Origin: Bacteroidales bacterium
GTDB taxonomy: Bacteria; Bacteroidota; Bacteroidia; Bacteroidales; F082
DNA: 37,284 bases
Assembly (NCBI GenBank): GCA_017965765.1
Contig: JAGCPJ010000056.1
Span: 1-37,284 of the forward strand
Direction of reading: 5' to 3'
Positions 1 through 8,710 of the stretch are shown here, one piece after another. Within the stretch, counting starts at the first letter, position 1. Every line of letters begins with the position of its first letter. Position numbers and translations under genes: made by a program. Under the pieces are notes generated by a model. The model did no database searches and was not told the origin of the DNA. It saw only the letters and a list, made by a program, of their open reading frames with translations.

Positions 1-51
1 CGTCATGCCATTAAATCGGCAAAATTACAAAAATATTGTTTACCTTAAATG

Positions 52-91
52 AAAAAAGCAGGGACGCATTCGAATGCGTCCCTGCTTTTTT
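52..91. terminator. Bidirectional hairpin terminator / REP-like palindrome
   Basis: A perfect self-complementary stem (58-85) is flanked by A6 on the left and T6 on the right, so it can act as an intrinsic terminator on either strand. Its GGGACGC...GCGTCCC sequence resembles the palindrome at 37042-37075 (GAGACG...CGTCTC), so it may be a dispersed extragenic palindrome. It sits just upstream of the M23 gene promoter. Confidence 0.6.
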
Positions 92-115
92 CATTTAAGG
101 TAAACAATATTTTTG

Positions 116-123
116 TAATTTTG
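116..123 (+). promoter_or_regulatory. TAnnTTTG promoter for the M23 gene
   Basis: TAATTTTG matches the Bacteroidota -7 element TAnnTTTG. It ends 13 nt before the ATG at 137. Confidence 0.6.
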
Positions 124-136
124 CCGATTTAATGGC

Positions 137-1075
137 ATGACGATGGCTGAAGGAAAAGGCGAAAAAGACGGCAAGCGACGTTGGTGGCAACGGATTTCGT
201 TCAAGAAATTGAACCGGAAATACGTTTTCCTCATGTCACATGAGGAGACCATGGAACCCATTGTGGATTTCAGGGTCAACTTGATGAACATCATCATCAT
301 AGCCATCGCCTCCATCGTGTTTCTCATCGCCATCACCACCCTCATCATCGCCTTCACACCGCTGAGGGAATACATCCCGGGCTATACCGACACCTCCCTG
401 AAACGTGAGCTCTACACGCTCAACCGCAGGGCCGATTCCATTGAGCAAGATCTTCGTCGCAAAGACGTCTATTTCAACAACTTGAAACTCGTCATTGAAG
501 GCTATGAGCTCGACCACGACAGTATGGGGACCCATGACATCTACACGCCGATGGCAACGTTCGACATCGACACGATAGCCCTCAGGAGATCTGCCCAAGA
601 CAGCGCCCTACGCGCCGAGTTCGAACGGGACAACATGTATAACCTTCCCGAAACCGACGCTTTCATCAAAACCACGTTGCATCCCGAAGCCGCCAAGTTC
701 TTCACCCCCATCACGGGCAGGGTCATCTTGCCTTACGACCCCACCCATGGCCATTATGGCATCGACATCGCCTCCACGGAGAACCAGGTGATCAAGGCCA
801 CCTTGGACGGTACGGTCATCTATTCCTCTTGGACATTAGACTTTGGCTATACTATTGGCATTCAACATAATAACAACTATTTCTCTACCTATAAACACAA
901 TGCGACCCTGTTGAAGAAGGAAGGAGACTTTGTGAAAGCAGGCGAAGCCATTGCCATCGTCGGCGAGTCAGGCGAGCAAGTCACAGGTCAACATCTGCAC
1001 TTTGAGTTATGGCACAATGGCGTGTCAGTGAACCCACAGGAGTACATCAATTTTGAGAAGGGAGAGGGAGAGTGA
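137..1075 (+). CDS. M23 family metallopeptidase (LytM domain), membrane-anchored
   Basis: The 312-residue protein has a short cytoplasmic N-terminus, one hydrophobic membrane segment (about 51-73), a probable coiled or linker region (85-190) and a C-terminal LytM/M23 domain (190-305). The zinc-site motifs are intact: H206 and D210 in HYGID, and HLH at 286-288; the YKH around 254 matches the other conserved histidine. The family cleaves peptide cross-links in peptidoglycan, so the domain should work in the periplasm. The start could be ATG 137 (MTMAEG) or ATG 143 (MAEG); there is no ribosome-binding sequence to decide. It lies 58 bp before rseP, with a heptamer tract beginning at its stop codon. 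The family is clear; the exact substrate bond is unknown. Confidence 0.9.
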   Translation: MTMAEGKGEKDGKRRWWQRISFKKLNRKYVFLMSHEETMEPIVDFRVNLMNIIIIAIASIVFLIAITTLIIAFTPLREYIPGYTDTSLKRELYTLNRRADSIEQDLRRKDVYFNNLKLVIEGYELDHDSMGTHDIYTPMATFDIDTIALRRSAQDSALRAEFERDNMYNLPETDAFIKTTLHPEAAKFFTPITGRVILPYDPTHGHYGIDIASTENQVIKATLDGTVIYSSWTLDFGYTIGIQHNNNYFSTYKHNATLLKKEGDFVKAGEAIAIVGESGEQVTGQHLHFELWHNGVSVNPQEYINFEKGEGE

Positions 1076-1122
1076 GAAACGGAAAACGGAGAACGGAAAA
1101 CGGAAAACGGAAAACGGAAAAC
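1074..1122 (+). repeat. Heptamer tract A, (GGAAAAC)n
   Basis: There are seven consecutive 7-bp units: GAGAAAC, GGAAAAC, GGAGAAC, then four GGAAAAC. The first unit overlaps the TGA stop of the M23 gene. The tract fills most of the M23-rseP gap. It is one of nine related heptamer tracts in the window. Confidence 0.95.
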
Positions 1123-1133
1123 TAACATAATCT

Positions 1134-2609
1134 ATGGTTATATTCATTAAAGTATTACAGTTTTTTTTGGCGCTGTCCATCCTGATTTTTGTGCATGAAT
1201 TGGGGCATTTTTTAGCTGCAAAGGCGTTTAAGGTGCGGGTGGACAAATTCTATTTGTTTTTTGACTGGGGTTTTTCATTGCTGAAGGTGAAACGCGTCAA
1301 CGGCAAGCTCCGTTGGAAGTTCTTCTCCAAGCCGACCCCCGAAAAATACACCGTGGAAGAGAAGCGCAACGCAAAGGGAAAGAAGGAGATGGAGTACCAT
1401 CCCATCGATTTGAGCACCTTGCCTCCTGACGACTGGAGGCAAAGCGACTCCACGGAATACGGTATCGGATGGTTCCCGTTGGGTGGCTACAACAAGATCG
1501 CCGGCATGATCGACGAGTCGATGGACAAGGAGCAGATGAAGCAGCCCCCACAGTCTTGGGAATTCCGTTCCAAGCCCGCTTGGCAGCGTTTCATCATCAT
1601 GGTGGCCGGTGTGTTCATGAATGTGGTGCTCGCCATCACCATATACATCGGGTTACTCGCCTCCCAGGGAGAGCAATACCTGCCCACTGCGGAGGTCAAC
1701 AAATACGGTATCGCTGCCGACAGCTTGGCCAAAGAGTTCGGTTTGCGCGATGGTGACAAGATCATCAGTGTCAATGGCAAGAAGGTAGCCGATTTCCACC
1801 GGATCCAGATGGAGCTGATTTTGGAGAAAGCCTCTACCATCGAGGTGGAGCGCGACGGCCAACTGGTCGTCATCGAGTTGCCCGAAGATGCCATCAAGAA
1901 GCTGCTCCAGAAGCAGGACGCCAACTTCATCAGCTACCGCACGCCGTTCCTGGTCTCCGACTTCAGCGAGGGTTCCGTGGCGAAGAAGGCTGGCATGGAA
2001 GTGGGCGATGTCATCATTGCCATCAACGACATCCCGACGCCCTATTACCAAACCTTCGTCCAAGAGATCAAAGCCTTCAAGGATCAAGACATCACCGTCA
2101 GCGTTGTGCGCGATTTCGACACGCTGGCATTGGCCATGCACCTCCCCAAGGAAGGCGTCATTGGCGTTTATCTGGCACCTTTGAGTGAGTATTTCAACCT
2201 GGATACCAAAAACTACTCCTTCTGGCAGGCCATCCCGGCGGGGTTCTCCAAGACCTTCACCGAGATTTCCGACTACTGGAAGCAGCTGAAGCTGATTTTC
2301 AACCCCAGCACCAAGGCCTACGAAAGCGTGGGCGGATTCATCTCCATCGGCAAGATCTTCCCCGACACTTGGATCTGGAGCATGTTTTGGAGACTCACCG
2401 CCTTCCTCTCCATTGCCTTGGCCGTGATGAACATCCTGCCCATCCCCGCCTTGGACGGCGGACACATCCTGTTCCTGCTTTATGAGATCATCTTCCGGAG
2501 GAAACCCAGCGACAAGTTCATGGAGATCGCCGAATATATCGGCTTGTTCCTGGTGCTGGCGCTGGTGATCTTCGCCAACGGCAACGACATAATCAAACTT
2601 TTCAGATGA
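1134..2609 (+). CDS. rseP: RseP-type site-2 protease (M50)
   Basis: This is a membrane-embedded zinc protease that cuts transmembrane segments of substrates such as anti-sigma factors. The 491-residue protein has the HExxH site HELGH (H21, E22, H25) in its first membrane helix and NILPIPALDGGH (433-444) near the C-terminus, which supplies the third ligand D441. Two PDZ-like modules lie between them, marked by GLRDGDKIISVNG and GMEVGDVIIAIND. A hydrophilic insertion of about 90 residues follows the first helix. It starts 11 bp after heptamer tract A and is probably co-transcribed with the M23 gene. No partner anti-sigma factor is nearby, so the substrate is unknown. Confidence 0.93.
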   Translation: MVIFIKVLQFFLALSILIFVHELGHFLAAKAFKVRVDKFYLFFDWGFSLLKVKRVNGKLRWKFFSKPTPEKYTVEEKRNAKGKKEMEYHPIDLSTLPPDDWRQSDSTEYGIGWFPLGGYNKIAGMIDESMDKEQMKQPPQSWEFRSKPAWQRFIIMVAGVFMNVVLAITIYIGLLASQGEQYLPTAEVNKYGIAADSLAKEFGLRDGDKIISVNGKKVADFHRIQMELILEKASTIEVERDGQLVVIELPEDAIKKLLQKQDANFISYRTPFLVSDFSEGSVAKKAGMEVGDVIIAINDIPTPYYQTFVQEIKAFKDQDITVSVVRDFDTLALAMHLPKEGVIGVYLAPLSEYFNLDTKNYSFWQAIPAGFSKTFTEISDYWKQLKLIFNPSTKAYESVGGFISIGKIFPDTWIWSMFWRLTAFLSIALAVMNILPIPALDGGHILFLLYEIIFRRKPSDKFMEIAEYIGLFLVLALVIFANGNDIIKLFR

Positions 2610-2638
2610 TATTTTCGTTGTAGCATTCAGATTTTTTG

Positions 2639-2646
2639 TAATTTAG
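2639..2646 (+). promoter_or_regulatory. Weak TAnnTTTG-like promoter for porP
   Basis: TAATTTAG after a T-rich run is one base off the TAnnTTTG element and lies 24 nt before the porP ATG. It is the only candidate promoter seen for the por operon. Confidence 0.35.
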
Positions 2647-2670
2647 CGGCTTGTTTCATACGCACTGTCC

Positions 2671-3636
2671 ATGACCAAGAAAATACATATCCTCCTCACG
2701 GCTTTCATTCTGGTGACGACCCTCACTGGGGTGAAGGCGCAGCAGGCCCCGATATTCACCAACTACAACAATTCATACACCTACATCAACCCTGGCTTTG
2801 CCGGTTTGAGCGAAGGTGTGAACGTGTTGGGATTGTACCGGCAGCAGTGGGCGGGCGGCTTCGTTGACCAGTCGGGCAACAGCCTCTCTCCGACCACTTA
2901 CCTGTTGACGGGTGACATGCCGCTCAGGGCCTTGGGAGGAGGCATCAGTTTCTCCATCATGAACGACCAATTGGGCTTTGAGAAGAACACGAACGTCGGG
3001 TTGGGCTATGCCTATCACCTGGACTTGGGAGGTTCCACCATCGGCATAGGAGTTTCAGGCACCCTGTTGAACCGCACCCTCGACTTCAGCCAGTTGGTCT
3101 CAGGCACTCCCAACGATCCGCTGATCTCCGGATTGAACGAAGAGAGTGGCATGTTGGTGGACCTGAGTGCCGGCATTTTCTGGCAGATTCCCGATTCGTT
3201 CTATCTCGGTGTCTCGGCCATCAACCTGTTCAACAGCACCACCCGTGCCCTTGGAGAGGAAGGCTCCGGAGCCAGTTTCACCACCGACAGGACGTTCTAT
3301 CTGGTGGCCGGTTATCCTTTCATGTTTGAAACGATGCCGACCTTCAAGTTCATCCCCTCCGTCAACTTCATGACGGACATCGCCTCTTGGCAAGTCAACG
3401 CCGGCATGAAAGTGGTCTATAACGACCTCTTCTCCCTGGGGGTCAACTACAGGCCCCAGGAATCCATCGGTTTGACGGTGGGACTTGCCATCAAGGACTT
3501 CGTGTTAGGGTATGCTTACGACATCAACACGATGGGATACCACATCCCCGGGTCGCACGAGATCGCCCTCAGCTATTGTTTCAAATTGGATTTGGACCGC
3601 ACTCCGAGAGACTATCGTAGTGTCAGATACTTGTAA
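2671..3636 (+). CDS. porP: PorP/SprF family T9SS outer-membrane protein
   Basis: The 321-residue protein has a clear signal peptide (about 1-23, cut after GVKA) followed by QQAPIFTNYNNSYTYINPGFAG, the typical start of PorP/SprF proteins. The rest alternates amphipathic strands with Gly/aromatic turns, as expected for an outer-membrane beta-barrel. The family is needed for type IX secretion and, in gliding species, adhesin secretion; PorP/SprF-like proteins associate with T9SS components and some client proteins. Its place directly before porKLMN matches the Porphyromonas gingivalis porPKLMN order and makes this the core-operon copy rather than a stray paralogue. The stop is about 100 bp from the preferred porK start. 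Confidence 0.9.
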   Translation: MTKKIHILLTAFILVTTLTGVKAQQAPIFTNYNNSYTYINPGFAGLSEGVNVLGLYRQQWAGGFVDQSGNSLSPTTYLLTGDMPLRALGGGISFSIMNDQLGFEKNTNVGLGYAYHLDLGGSTIGIGVSGTLLNRTLDFSQLVSGTPNDPLISGLNEESGMLVDLSAGIFWQIPDSFYLGVSAINLFNSTTRALGEEGSGASFTTDRTFYLVAGYPFMFETMPTFKFIPSVNFMTDIASWQVNAGMKVVYNDLFSLGVNYRPQESIGLTVGLAIKDFVLGYAYDINTMGYHIPGSHEIALSYCFKLDLDRTPRDYRSVRYL

Positions 3637-3741
3637 AAAGATGAAAAAATATCCATTTCATACAATAAATTTCGCTTTTATTGGTTATTTGGAAAGGACT
3701 TGAACATTTTGAAGATATACAACTATATGATTATCAAGAAG

Positions 3742-5151
3742 ATGAAAAAATTACTGTTTGTTTTTTCCGTAGCAATCCTGCTGGCATCCTGTGGCCGTGG
3801 CAATCAAGGAGAGTTGGTTGGTGTACGCAAGTCGAAGACCAACTTCAGCCAACCAGACCCATACGGCATGGTATTCATCCCGATGGGCAGCTATACCATG
3901 GGTGTGGGAGGTGAAGACATCAACTCCTCCATGCTTTACGAGCCCAAGACCGTTTCGGTGTCAGCTTTTTATATGGATGAGACGGAAATCACCAATAACG
4001 AGTACAGGCAGTTCGTTTATTGGGTAAGGGACTCCATTGCGAGAAGGTATTTGGCCGAGATCAACCCGGACGATTATGCCATTTCGGAGACCAAGAAGGG
4101 TGAACCTTTGGATCCGCCGATGTTGAACTGGAAGAAGAAGATCGACTGGAACAGCAAGGATCAGGATGTCAGGGAGGCCTTGGAGCCCATGTACCTGCAA
4201 GAGCACGAGCGATATTTCCGCGCCAAGGAGATCGACACCAGAAAGTTGTACTATTCCTACTACTGGGTTGACCTGAAGGCTGCGGCCAAGAAGGAATATG
4301 AAGGCGAAGACCTGACCCCGAACGACTATTCTTTGGGCGAGGCCGACAACGGCATCACTGCCAACAGGAAGGGTGCTTGGGCCAACCGTAAGCAAGGCTA
4401 TACCGACCGTTCCGTGTATGTCCGTCAGGAGGCCATCAACGTGTATCCCGACACCTTGTGCTGGATTCACGACTACGCCTATTCCTTCAATGACCCGATG
4501 ACCGAGAAGTATTTCTGGCATCAGGCCTACGACAACTACCCGGTGGTGGGTGTCACTTGGCAGCAGGCCAGGGCATTCTGCACTTGGAGAACCCAGCTGA
4601 AGAACTCTTTCCTGAAGTCTAAGAAAGACGCTCTGGTTTCCGAGTACAGGCTCCCCACCGAAACCGAATGGGAATGGGCTGCCCGTGGTGGCGACCGTCT
4701 GAACCCCTATCCTTGGGGCGGTCCCAACACCAGAAACGTGAAGGGTTGCTTCCTGGCCAACTTCAAGCCTTTGAGAGGCAACTACTTGGCTGATGGTGGT
4801 TTGACGACACTCATCGTGGGCTGCTATCCGCCCAACCACTATGGTCTGTACGACATGGCCGGCAACGTGGCAGAGTGGACCAACAGTGCCTTCGACCCGA
4901 CTTCCTACAACTTCACTTGGGATATGAACCCCGACTACACCTACAACGCCAATGACGACGATCCGCCCGTCATGAAGCGCAAGGTCATCCGCGGCGGTTC
5001 ATGGAAGGACATCGCCTACTACATCCAGGTGACCACCCGCGACTACGAGTACCAGGACACTGCCAGAAGCTACATCGGCTTCCGCACCGTGCAGCCTTTC
5101 ATGGGCCGCAACAAGGGCGACAACCGCAAGATGTCGAGAGTCTATAGATAA
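3742..5151 (+). CDS. porK: PorK/GldK T9SS ring lipoprotein
   Basis: PorK and PorN form the large periplasmic ring under the outer membrane in T9SS. I chose ATG 3742 (MKKLLFVFSVAILLASCG) because it gives a compact lipoprotein signal with lipidated Cys17; in-frame ATGs at 3700 and 3727 would add a non-signal-like extension. The 469-residue protein has a sulfatase-modifying-factor (FGE-like) fold, seen in GMVFIPMGSYTMG (42-54), VTWQQARAFC (271-280), RLPTETEWEWAARGG (303-317), YGLYDMAGNVAEWT (367-380), VIRGGSW (415-421) and the terminal GFRTV. This domain is used as a structural scaffold here. A heptamer tract follows the stop directly, then porL. Confidence 0.93.
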   Translation: MKKLLFVFSVAILLASCGRGNQGELVGVRKSKTNFSQPDPYGMVFIPMGSYTMGVGGEDINSSMLYEPKTVSVSAFYMDETEITNNEYRQFVYWVRDSIARRYLAEINPDDYAISETKKGEPLDPPMLNWKKKIDWNSKDQDVREALEPMYLQEHERYFRAKEIDTRKLYYSYYWVDLKAAAKKEYEGEDLTPNDYSLGEADNGITANRKGAWANRKQGYTDRSVYVRQEAINVYPDTLCWIHDYAYSFNDPMTEKYFWHQAYDNYPVVGVTWQQARAFCTWRTQLKNSFLKSKKDALVSEYRLPTETEWEWAARGGDRLNPYPWGGPNTRNVKGCFLANFKPLRGNYLADGGLTTLIVGCYPPNHYGLYDMAGNVAEWTNSAFDPTSYNFTWDMNPDYTYNANDDDPPVMKRKVIRGGSWKDIAYYIQVTTRDYEYQDTARSYIGFRTVQPFMGRNKGDNRKMSRVYR

Positions 5152-5179
5152 ATGCGGAATGCGGAATTAAGAATTAATC
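5152..5179 (+). repeat. Heptamer tract H, ATGCGGA/ATTAAGA units
   Basis: Starting at the base after the porK TAA are ATGCGGA, ATGCGGA, ATTAAGA and ATTAATC. This is a short, decayed member of the window's 7-bp repeat class, at the porK-porL junction. Confidence 0.6.
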
Positions 5180-5225
5180 GATTAATAAAATAACTAGAAA
5201 ACATTCATTTTAGAACATTTTTGTC

Positions 5226-5987
5226 ATGGCAAAAAAACAAGAAAATCTTTCAGGATTTAAAAAATTTCAGGCTCTTACCCAGACCAAGAATTACAAGACC
5301 TTCATGGGTTATGTTTACGGTTTCGGTGCATCCATCGTGATGATTGGTGCATATTTCAAATTGACGCACATCCCTGGCGCCGACTTCATGTTGGGTCTCG
5401 GTTTGGGTGTGGAAGCTTTGATTTTCTTCCTGTCAGCTTTTGAACCGCAACATTTGGAATACCAGTGGGACAATGTCTTCGTTGAGCTTGAGGAGGACTG
5501 GGACGGTGAGACCCGCACCAAGTTCGGCACCACCAGCCAGGCTGTCGGAGGCAACTTCAACACTCCCGAGATGAACGAGGCCATGTCTAATGCCATGGCA
5601 GCCACCAACGGCTATGTCAAGGCCATGGAGCATGCTACAAAGAGCATCAGCGATTTCGCCAACAACTACACCAAGACCAATGAAGAGCTGAGCGCTTCGC
5701 TCAACAGGCTTGACTTCAGCGCCCTCGACACCAGCACCTTGAAGAAAGTCGCCACCAGCATGCAGTCGCTGAACTCCATCTACGAGATCCAACTCCAAAG
5801 CATGGAACAGACCTCCACTGCCTCCAGCAAGCTCGCAGCCACCATGACCAGCTATATGGACAACCTCAACGCTTCCGCCAACAACGCCAACGAACTCAAC
5901 AAGCAACTGACCCAGCTTTCGAACCGTTTGAGCGCCTTGAACAACGTCTATGGCGGCATGTTGTCAGCCATGAACATCAAGGCATAA
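5226..5987 (+). CDS. porL: PorL/GldL T9SS motor protein
   Basis: PorL is the inner-membrane stator-like subunit that, with PorM, converts proton flow into mechanical work for type IX secretion. The 253-residue protein has two membrane helices (about 27-46 and 53-72). The second carries E63 in GVEALIFF, the position of the functionally important membrane glutamate described for GldL, and E73 in SAFEP ten residues later. A long cytoplasmic C-terminus (80-253), rich in Ser/Asn/Ala and coiled-coil-like, follows. It lies between porK and porM in the usual order. Confidence 0.93.
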   Translation: MAKKQENLSGFKKFQALTQTKNYKTFMGYVYGFGASIVMIGAYFKLTHIPGADFMLGLGLGVEALIFFLSAFEPQHLEYQWDNVFVELEEDWDGETRTKFGTTSQAVGGNFNTPEMNEAMSNAMAATNGYVKAMEHATKSISDFANNYTKTNEELSASLNRLDFSALDTSTLKKVATSMQSLNSIYEIQLQSMEQTSTASSKLAATMTSYMDNLNASANNANELNKQLTQLSNRLSALNNVYGGMLSAMNIKA

Positions 5988-6027
5988 ATCGACTCAATTC
6001 AATCACTAAGGAAAGGAGTACGAAACC

Positions 6028-7758
6028 ATGGCAGGAGCAAAAGAAACCCCGAGACAGAAAATGATCGGCATGATGTACCTCGTGTACACAGCCCTTCTCG
6101 CCATGAATGTCTCGAAAGACATCCTCGATGCATTCGACACCGTGAATACTGGTGTACAGGATACCAACATCACCCTGATGCAGCAGATTTCACAGAAATA
6201 TGCCACCTTCGAGGAACAATATGCGTTGGACCAAGAGAAAGTGGGACCCTATTGGGAGCAAGCCCAAGAGCTGAGAACCAAGTCCACCGACCTCATCAAC
6301 TACCTTGAAGCGTTGAAATGGGACCTGGTGTCGTCCATCGAGAACAAAGACTATGCTAAAGCTATTGATGAAGGATTGTTGAAAAACAAGGATACCCTCC
6401 AATACAACGGCCGTCTGCTGTATAACATCAACACCTCGAAGATCAAGTCGAGAGACAACTACAACAAGCCCACCGCTTATATGATGGGCGACCCGGAAGG
6501 TCCGGGCAACGGAGGCAAAGCCTACGAGCTTTCCGAGAAGATCCGGGAATATCGCGGCGAGATTGTCGGCATCATGGGTCCAGAACACATCCATGAACTG
6601 GGACTTATCACCGACAGCATCTACGGCTCGAAAGACTACGTCATGCAGCAAACCGGACATAGCGAAAGCAGCTTGAAGAAACTTCCTTTGGAAGGCGAGT
6701 ATTACGGTGCCAAGATCAGCTATTATCCTGGGGTTACCGACCCGGTGCAGGACAGTTGGGAGTATCGTAACTTCCATCATACCGTGTTGATTGCCGACGT
6801 CACCTTGCTCAACAAGATCATCTCCGAGGTGGAGACCGCCGAGTTGAACGCCGTGACCCATCTGGCCCAATCCGTCCACGCCGAAGACTTCACCTTCGAC
6901 GAGGTTGGCGCCAAGGTGTTTGCCGAGAGCAGCTACATCCTCTCCGGCCAGAAATACCGCGCTCAGGCCATGGTGACCGCTTGGCAAAACACGCAAACCA
7001 CCGCCCGGGTCCGTTTTGACGGCGGTCCGGAAAAGGAATACGCCAGCAACAGCCAGGGCGTGATCGACCTGGAATACAACGTGGGCGTGGGTACACACAG
7101 ATACACTGGTGTCATCCCGATGCTCAACCCCAAGACCAACGAGATCGAGGACTACCCGTTTGAGGGTTCCTTCACCGTGGCACCTCCAGCGGTGAGCGTG
7201 GCGGCCACCAAGATGAACGTAGTGTATGCCGGTATCGACAACCCGATCGCCATTGGCGGCGGCGTGGGCGGCGAGATTTCCGCCACAGCCACAGGCGCCA
7301 CCCTATCGCGTACAGGTAACGGCACGTATAACCTCCGCGTCAACGGCGGAGCCAACGAAGTAGTGGTCCACGTCAGCTCACAAGGCAGTTCGATGGGTAG
7401 CATGAAGTTCCGTGTGAAGGAACTGCCCAAGCCGACTGCCAAGATCGATAACGTAAGTTCTGACGGCAAAGTCACCAAGGGCGCCCTGCTCGCTGCCAAC
7501 ATGGTGAGAGCTGAGATGAAAGACTTCGACTTCGAAGGTGTCCACTACGATGTGACCGGCTATACCGTGAAATACAGGACCAAGGCTGGCACCACGAAAG
7601 AAGAGAAGGTCACCGGTTCGAGGTTCAACGAGACCTTGAAGAGCGTGTTCAACTCCGCTAACGCAGGCGACATCTACGTGTTCACCGCCATCCGCGTGCG
7701 AGGCAACGACAACAAGGAGAAAGTACTTGATTCGCAAATCGCTGTAGAAATCAAATAA
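6028..7758 (+). CDS. porM: PorM/GldM T9SS motor and periplasmic shaft protein
   Basis: PorM has one N-terminal membrane helix that packs against PorL and a long periplasmic arm reaching the PorK/N ring. The conserved GldM start is present: RQKMIGMMYLVYTALLAMNVSKDILDAF (about 9-36). A helical domain (40-270) and beta-rich Ig-like domains rich in Gly, Val and Pro (275-576) follow. At 576 residues it appears somewhat longer than the roughly 515-residue forms I know from P. gingivalis and Flavobacterium, and the extra length is not localised here. The start at 6028 is 40 bp after porL. Confidence 0.93.
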   Translation: MAGAKETPRQKMIGMMYLVYTALLAMNVSKDILDAFDTVNTGVQDTNITLMQQISQKYATFEEQYALDQEKVGPYWEQAQELRTKSTDLINYLEALKWDLVSSIENKDYAKAIDEGLLKNKDTLQYNGRLLYNINTSKIKSRDNYNKPTAYMMGDPEGPGNGGKAYELSEKIREYRGEIVGIMGPEHIHELGLITDSIYGSKDYVMQQTGHSESSLKKLPLEGEYYGAKISYYPGVTDPVQDSWEYRNFHHTVLIADVTLLNKIISEVETAELNAVTHLAQSVHAEDFTFDEVGAKVFAESSYILSGQKYRAQAMVTAWQNTQTTARVRFDGGPEKEYASNSQGVIDLEYNVGVGTHRYTGVIPMLNPKTNEIEDYPFEGSFTVAPPAVSVAATKMNVVYAGIDNPIAIGGGVGGEISATATGATLSRTGNGTYNLRVNGGANEVVVHVSSQGSSMGSMKFRVKELPKPTAKIDNVSSDGKVTKGALLAANMVRAEMKDFDFEGVHYDVTGYTVKYRTKAGTTKEEKVTGSRFNETLKSVFNSANAGDIYVFTAIRVRGNDNKEKVLDSQIAVEIK

Positions 7759-7782
7759 GACAACAACTAAATACCATAGAAG

Positions 7783-8628
7783 ATGAAAAAAACGCTTGTT
7801 TCAACATTGGCAACCGCAATGCTCTTCGGCATGGTGCTGAGCGTGAGTGCCCAGACCACCGAGGCAAAGCCGCCCAAGAACGGCATCCTTTCGAAGCGTC
7901 AGGAGATCCAGGTCGAGAAGAAACTCTCGCCCCTTCCGGAAATTCGTGAGGAATATGTAATGTGGAAGAAGACCATCATCCGCGAGATAGACTTCCGTCA
8001 GAAGATCAACCAAGTGTTCTACTACCCTGTCAACCCCACCGAAGACTGGCGCAACCTCGCCACTGTGCTGTATGACGGCATCTTGAGTGGTGACATCACT
8101 GCGTATCGTGTGGAGAACAACATCGACGACATGGTCACGCCTTTGACGAGGGATGACTTCGAGAAGGAGAACACCAAGATCGGAGACCCGCCGGTCATCA
8201 TGAGAGACGGCGTGGAAGTCGCCAACGAGATCTCTTTCAAGGACCGTATGGTCAACGTCTCCCGTCTGAGAATCAAGGAAGACTGGTACTTCGACAACCA
8301 CCTGTCGCAGTTCCTGGTGCGCATCATCGCCTTGGGACCCATCATCGTCGATGAGGACGGTCTTTCGCAGGCCTGCTGGATTCCTTACGACGACCAGACC
8401 CGCAAGGTGCTTTCCGAGGCTTTTGTAGCCAACCGCAAGAACGGTGCTGAACGCCGCACCTACGAGGAGATCCTCACCAAGCGTGTGTTCGACAGCTACA
8501 TCGTCAAGGAAGAGAACATGTACGACCGCTACATCAACTCCTATGCTTTGAACATCGACGCCCTCTTTGAGTCGGAGCGCATCAAGAACGAGATGTTCGA
8601 CTATGAGCAGAGTTTGTGGGAGTATTAA
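7783..8628 (+). CDS. porN: PorN/GldN T9SS ring protein
   Basis: PorN is the periplasmic partner of the PorK lipoprotein. The 281-residue protein starts with a cleavable signal peptide (about 1-23, ending VSA) and continues into the GldN family region, with recognisable DVMWKKTIIREIDFRQKINQ-like text (around 60-78 here as EEYVMWKKTIIREIDFR), NWRNLATVLYDGI-like sequence and the acidic C-terminus ending YEQSLWEY. It is 24 bp after porM and is the last gene of the operon: a heptamer tract and a terminator hairpin follow. Confidence 0.92.
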   Translation: MKKTLVSTLATAMLFGMVLSVSAQTTEAKPPKNGILSKRQEIQVEKKLSPLPEIREEYVMWKKTIIREIDFRQKINQVFYYPVNPTEDWRNLATVLYDGILSGDITAYRVENNIDDMVTPLTRDDFEKENTKIGDPPVIMRDGVEVANEISFKDRMVNVSRLRIKEDWYFDNHLSQFLVRIIALGPIIVDEDGLSQACWIPYDDQTRKVLSEAFVANRKNGAERRTYEEILTKRVFDSYIVKEENMYDRYINSYALNIDALFESERIKNEMFDYEQSLWEY

Positions 8629-8632
8629 AATA

Positions 8633-8674
8633 AGAAGTCAGAAGACAGAAGAAAGAAGAAAGAAGAAAGAATCC
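8633..8674 (+). repeat. Heptamer tract G, (AGAAGAN)n
   Basis: The units are AGAAGTC, AGAAGAC, three AGAAGAA and AGAATCC. They begin 4 nt after the porN TAA and run into the first arm of the terminator stem. Confidence 0.9.
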
Positions 8675-8698
8675 CGTCAGCGATGGCGGGATTTTTTT
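8672..8698 (+). terminator. Intrinsic terminator of the por operon
   Basis: Stem TCCCGTC (8672-8678) pairs with GGCGGGA (8685-8691) through one G-U wobble, with a 6-nt loop. Seven T residues (8692-8698) follow. The last T is also the first base of the promoter element for the next gene. Confidence 0.8.
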
Positions 8699-8705
8699 AT
8701 CTTTG
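8698..8705 (+). promoter_or_regulatory. TAnnTTTG promoter of the EamA transporter
   Basis: TATCTTTG ends 5 nt before ATG 8711, so the transcript should be leaderless or nearly so. Confidence 0.7.
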
Positions 8706-8710
8706 CGCCC

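Larger units (their letters stand above)
1..142. repeat. Perfect 142-bp palindrome at window edge
   Basis: Positions 1-71 are the exact reverse complement of 72-142, with the centre between 71 and 72 (TTCGAA core). The inner part (52-91) is a natural-looking palindrome: a GC-rich stem around GGGACGCA/TGCGTCCC flanked by A6 and T6, which could act as a bidirectional terminator. The outer arms also mirror the promoter and first codons of the M23 gene, which is hard to explain biologically. The fold-back is therefore more likely an assembly or contig-end artefact seeded by the real inner palindrome. Confidence 0.95.

Noticed and set aside
8567-8710. Upstream extension of the EamA transporter frame
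   Set aside because: It overlaps porN, crosses a terminator and the promoter, and adds Arg/Lys-rich repeat-derived sequence not found in the family.
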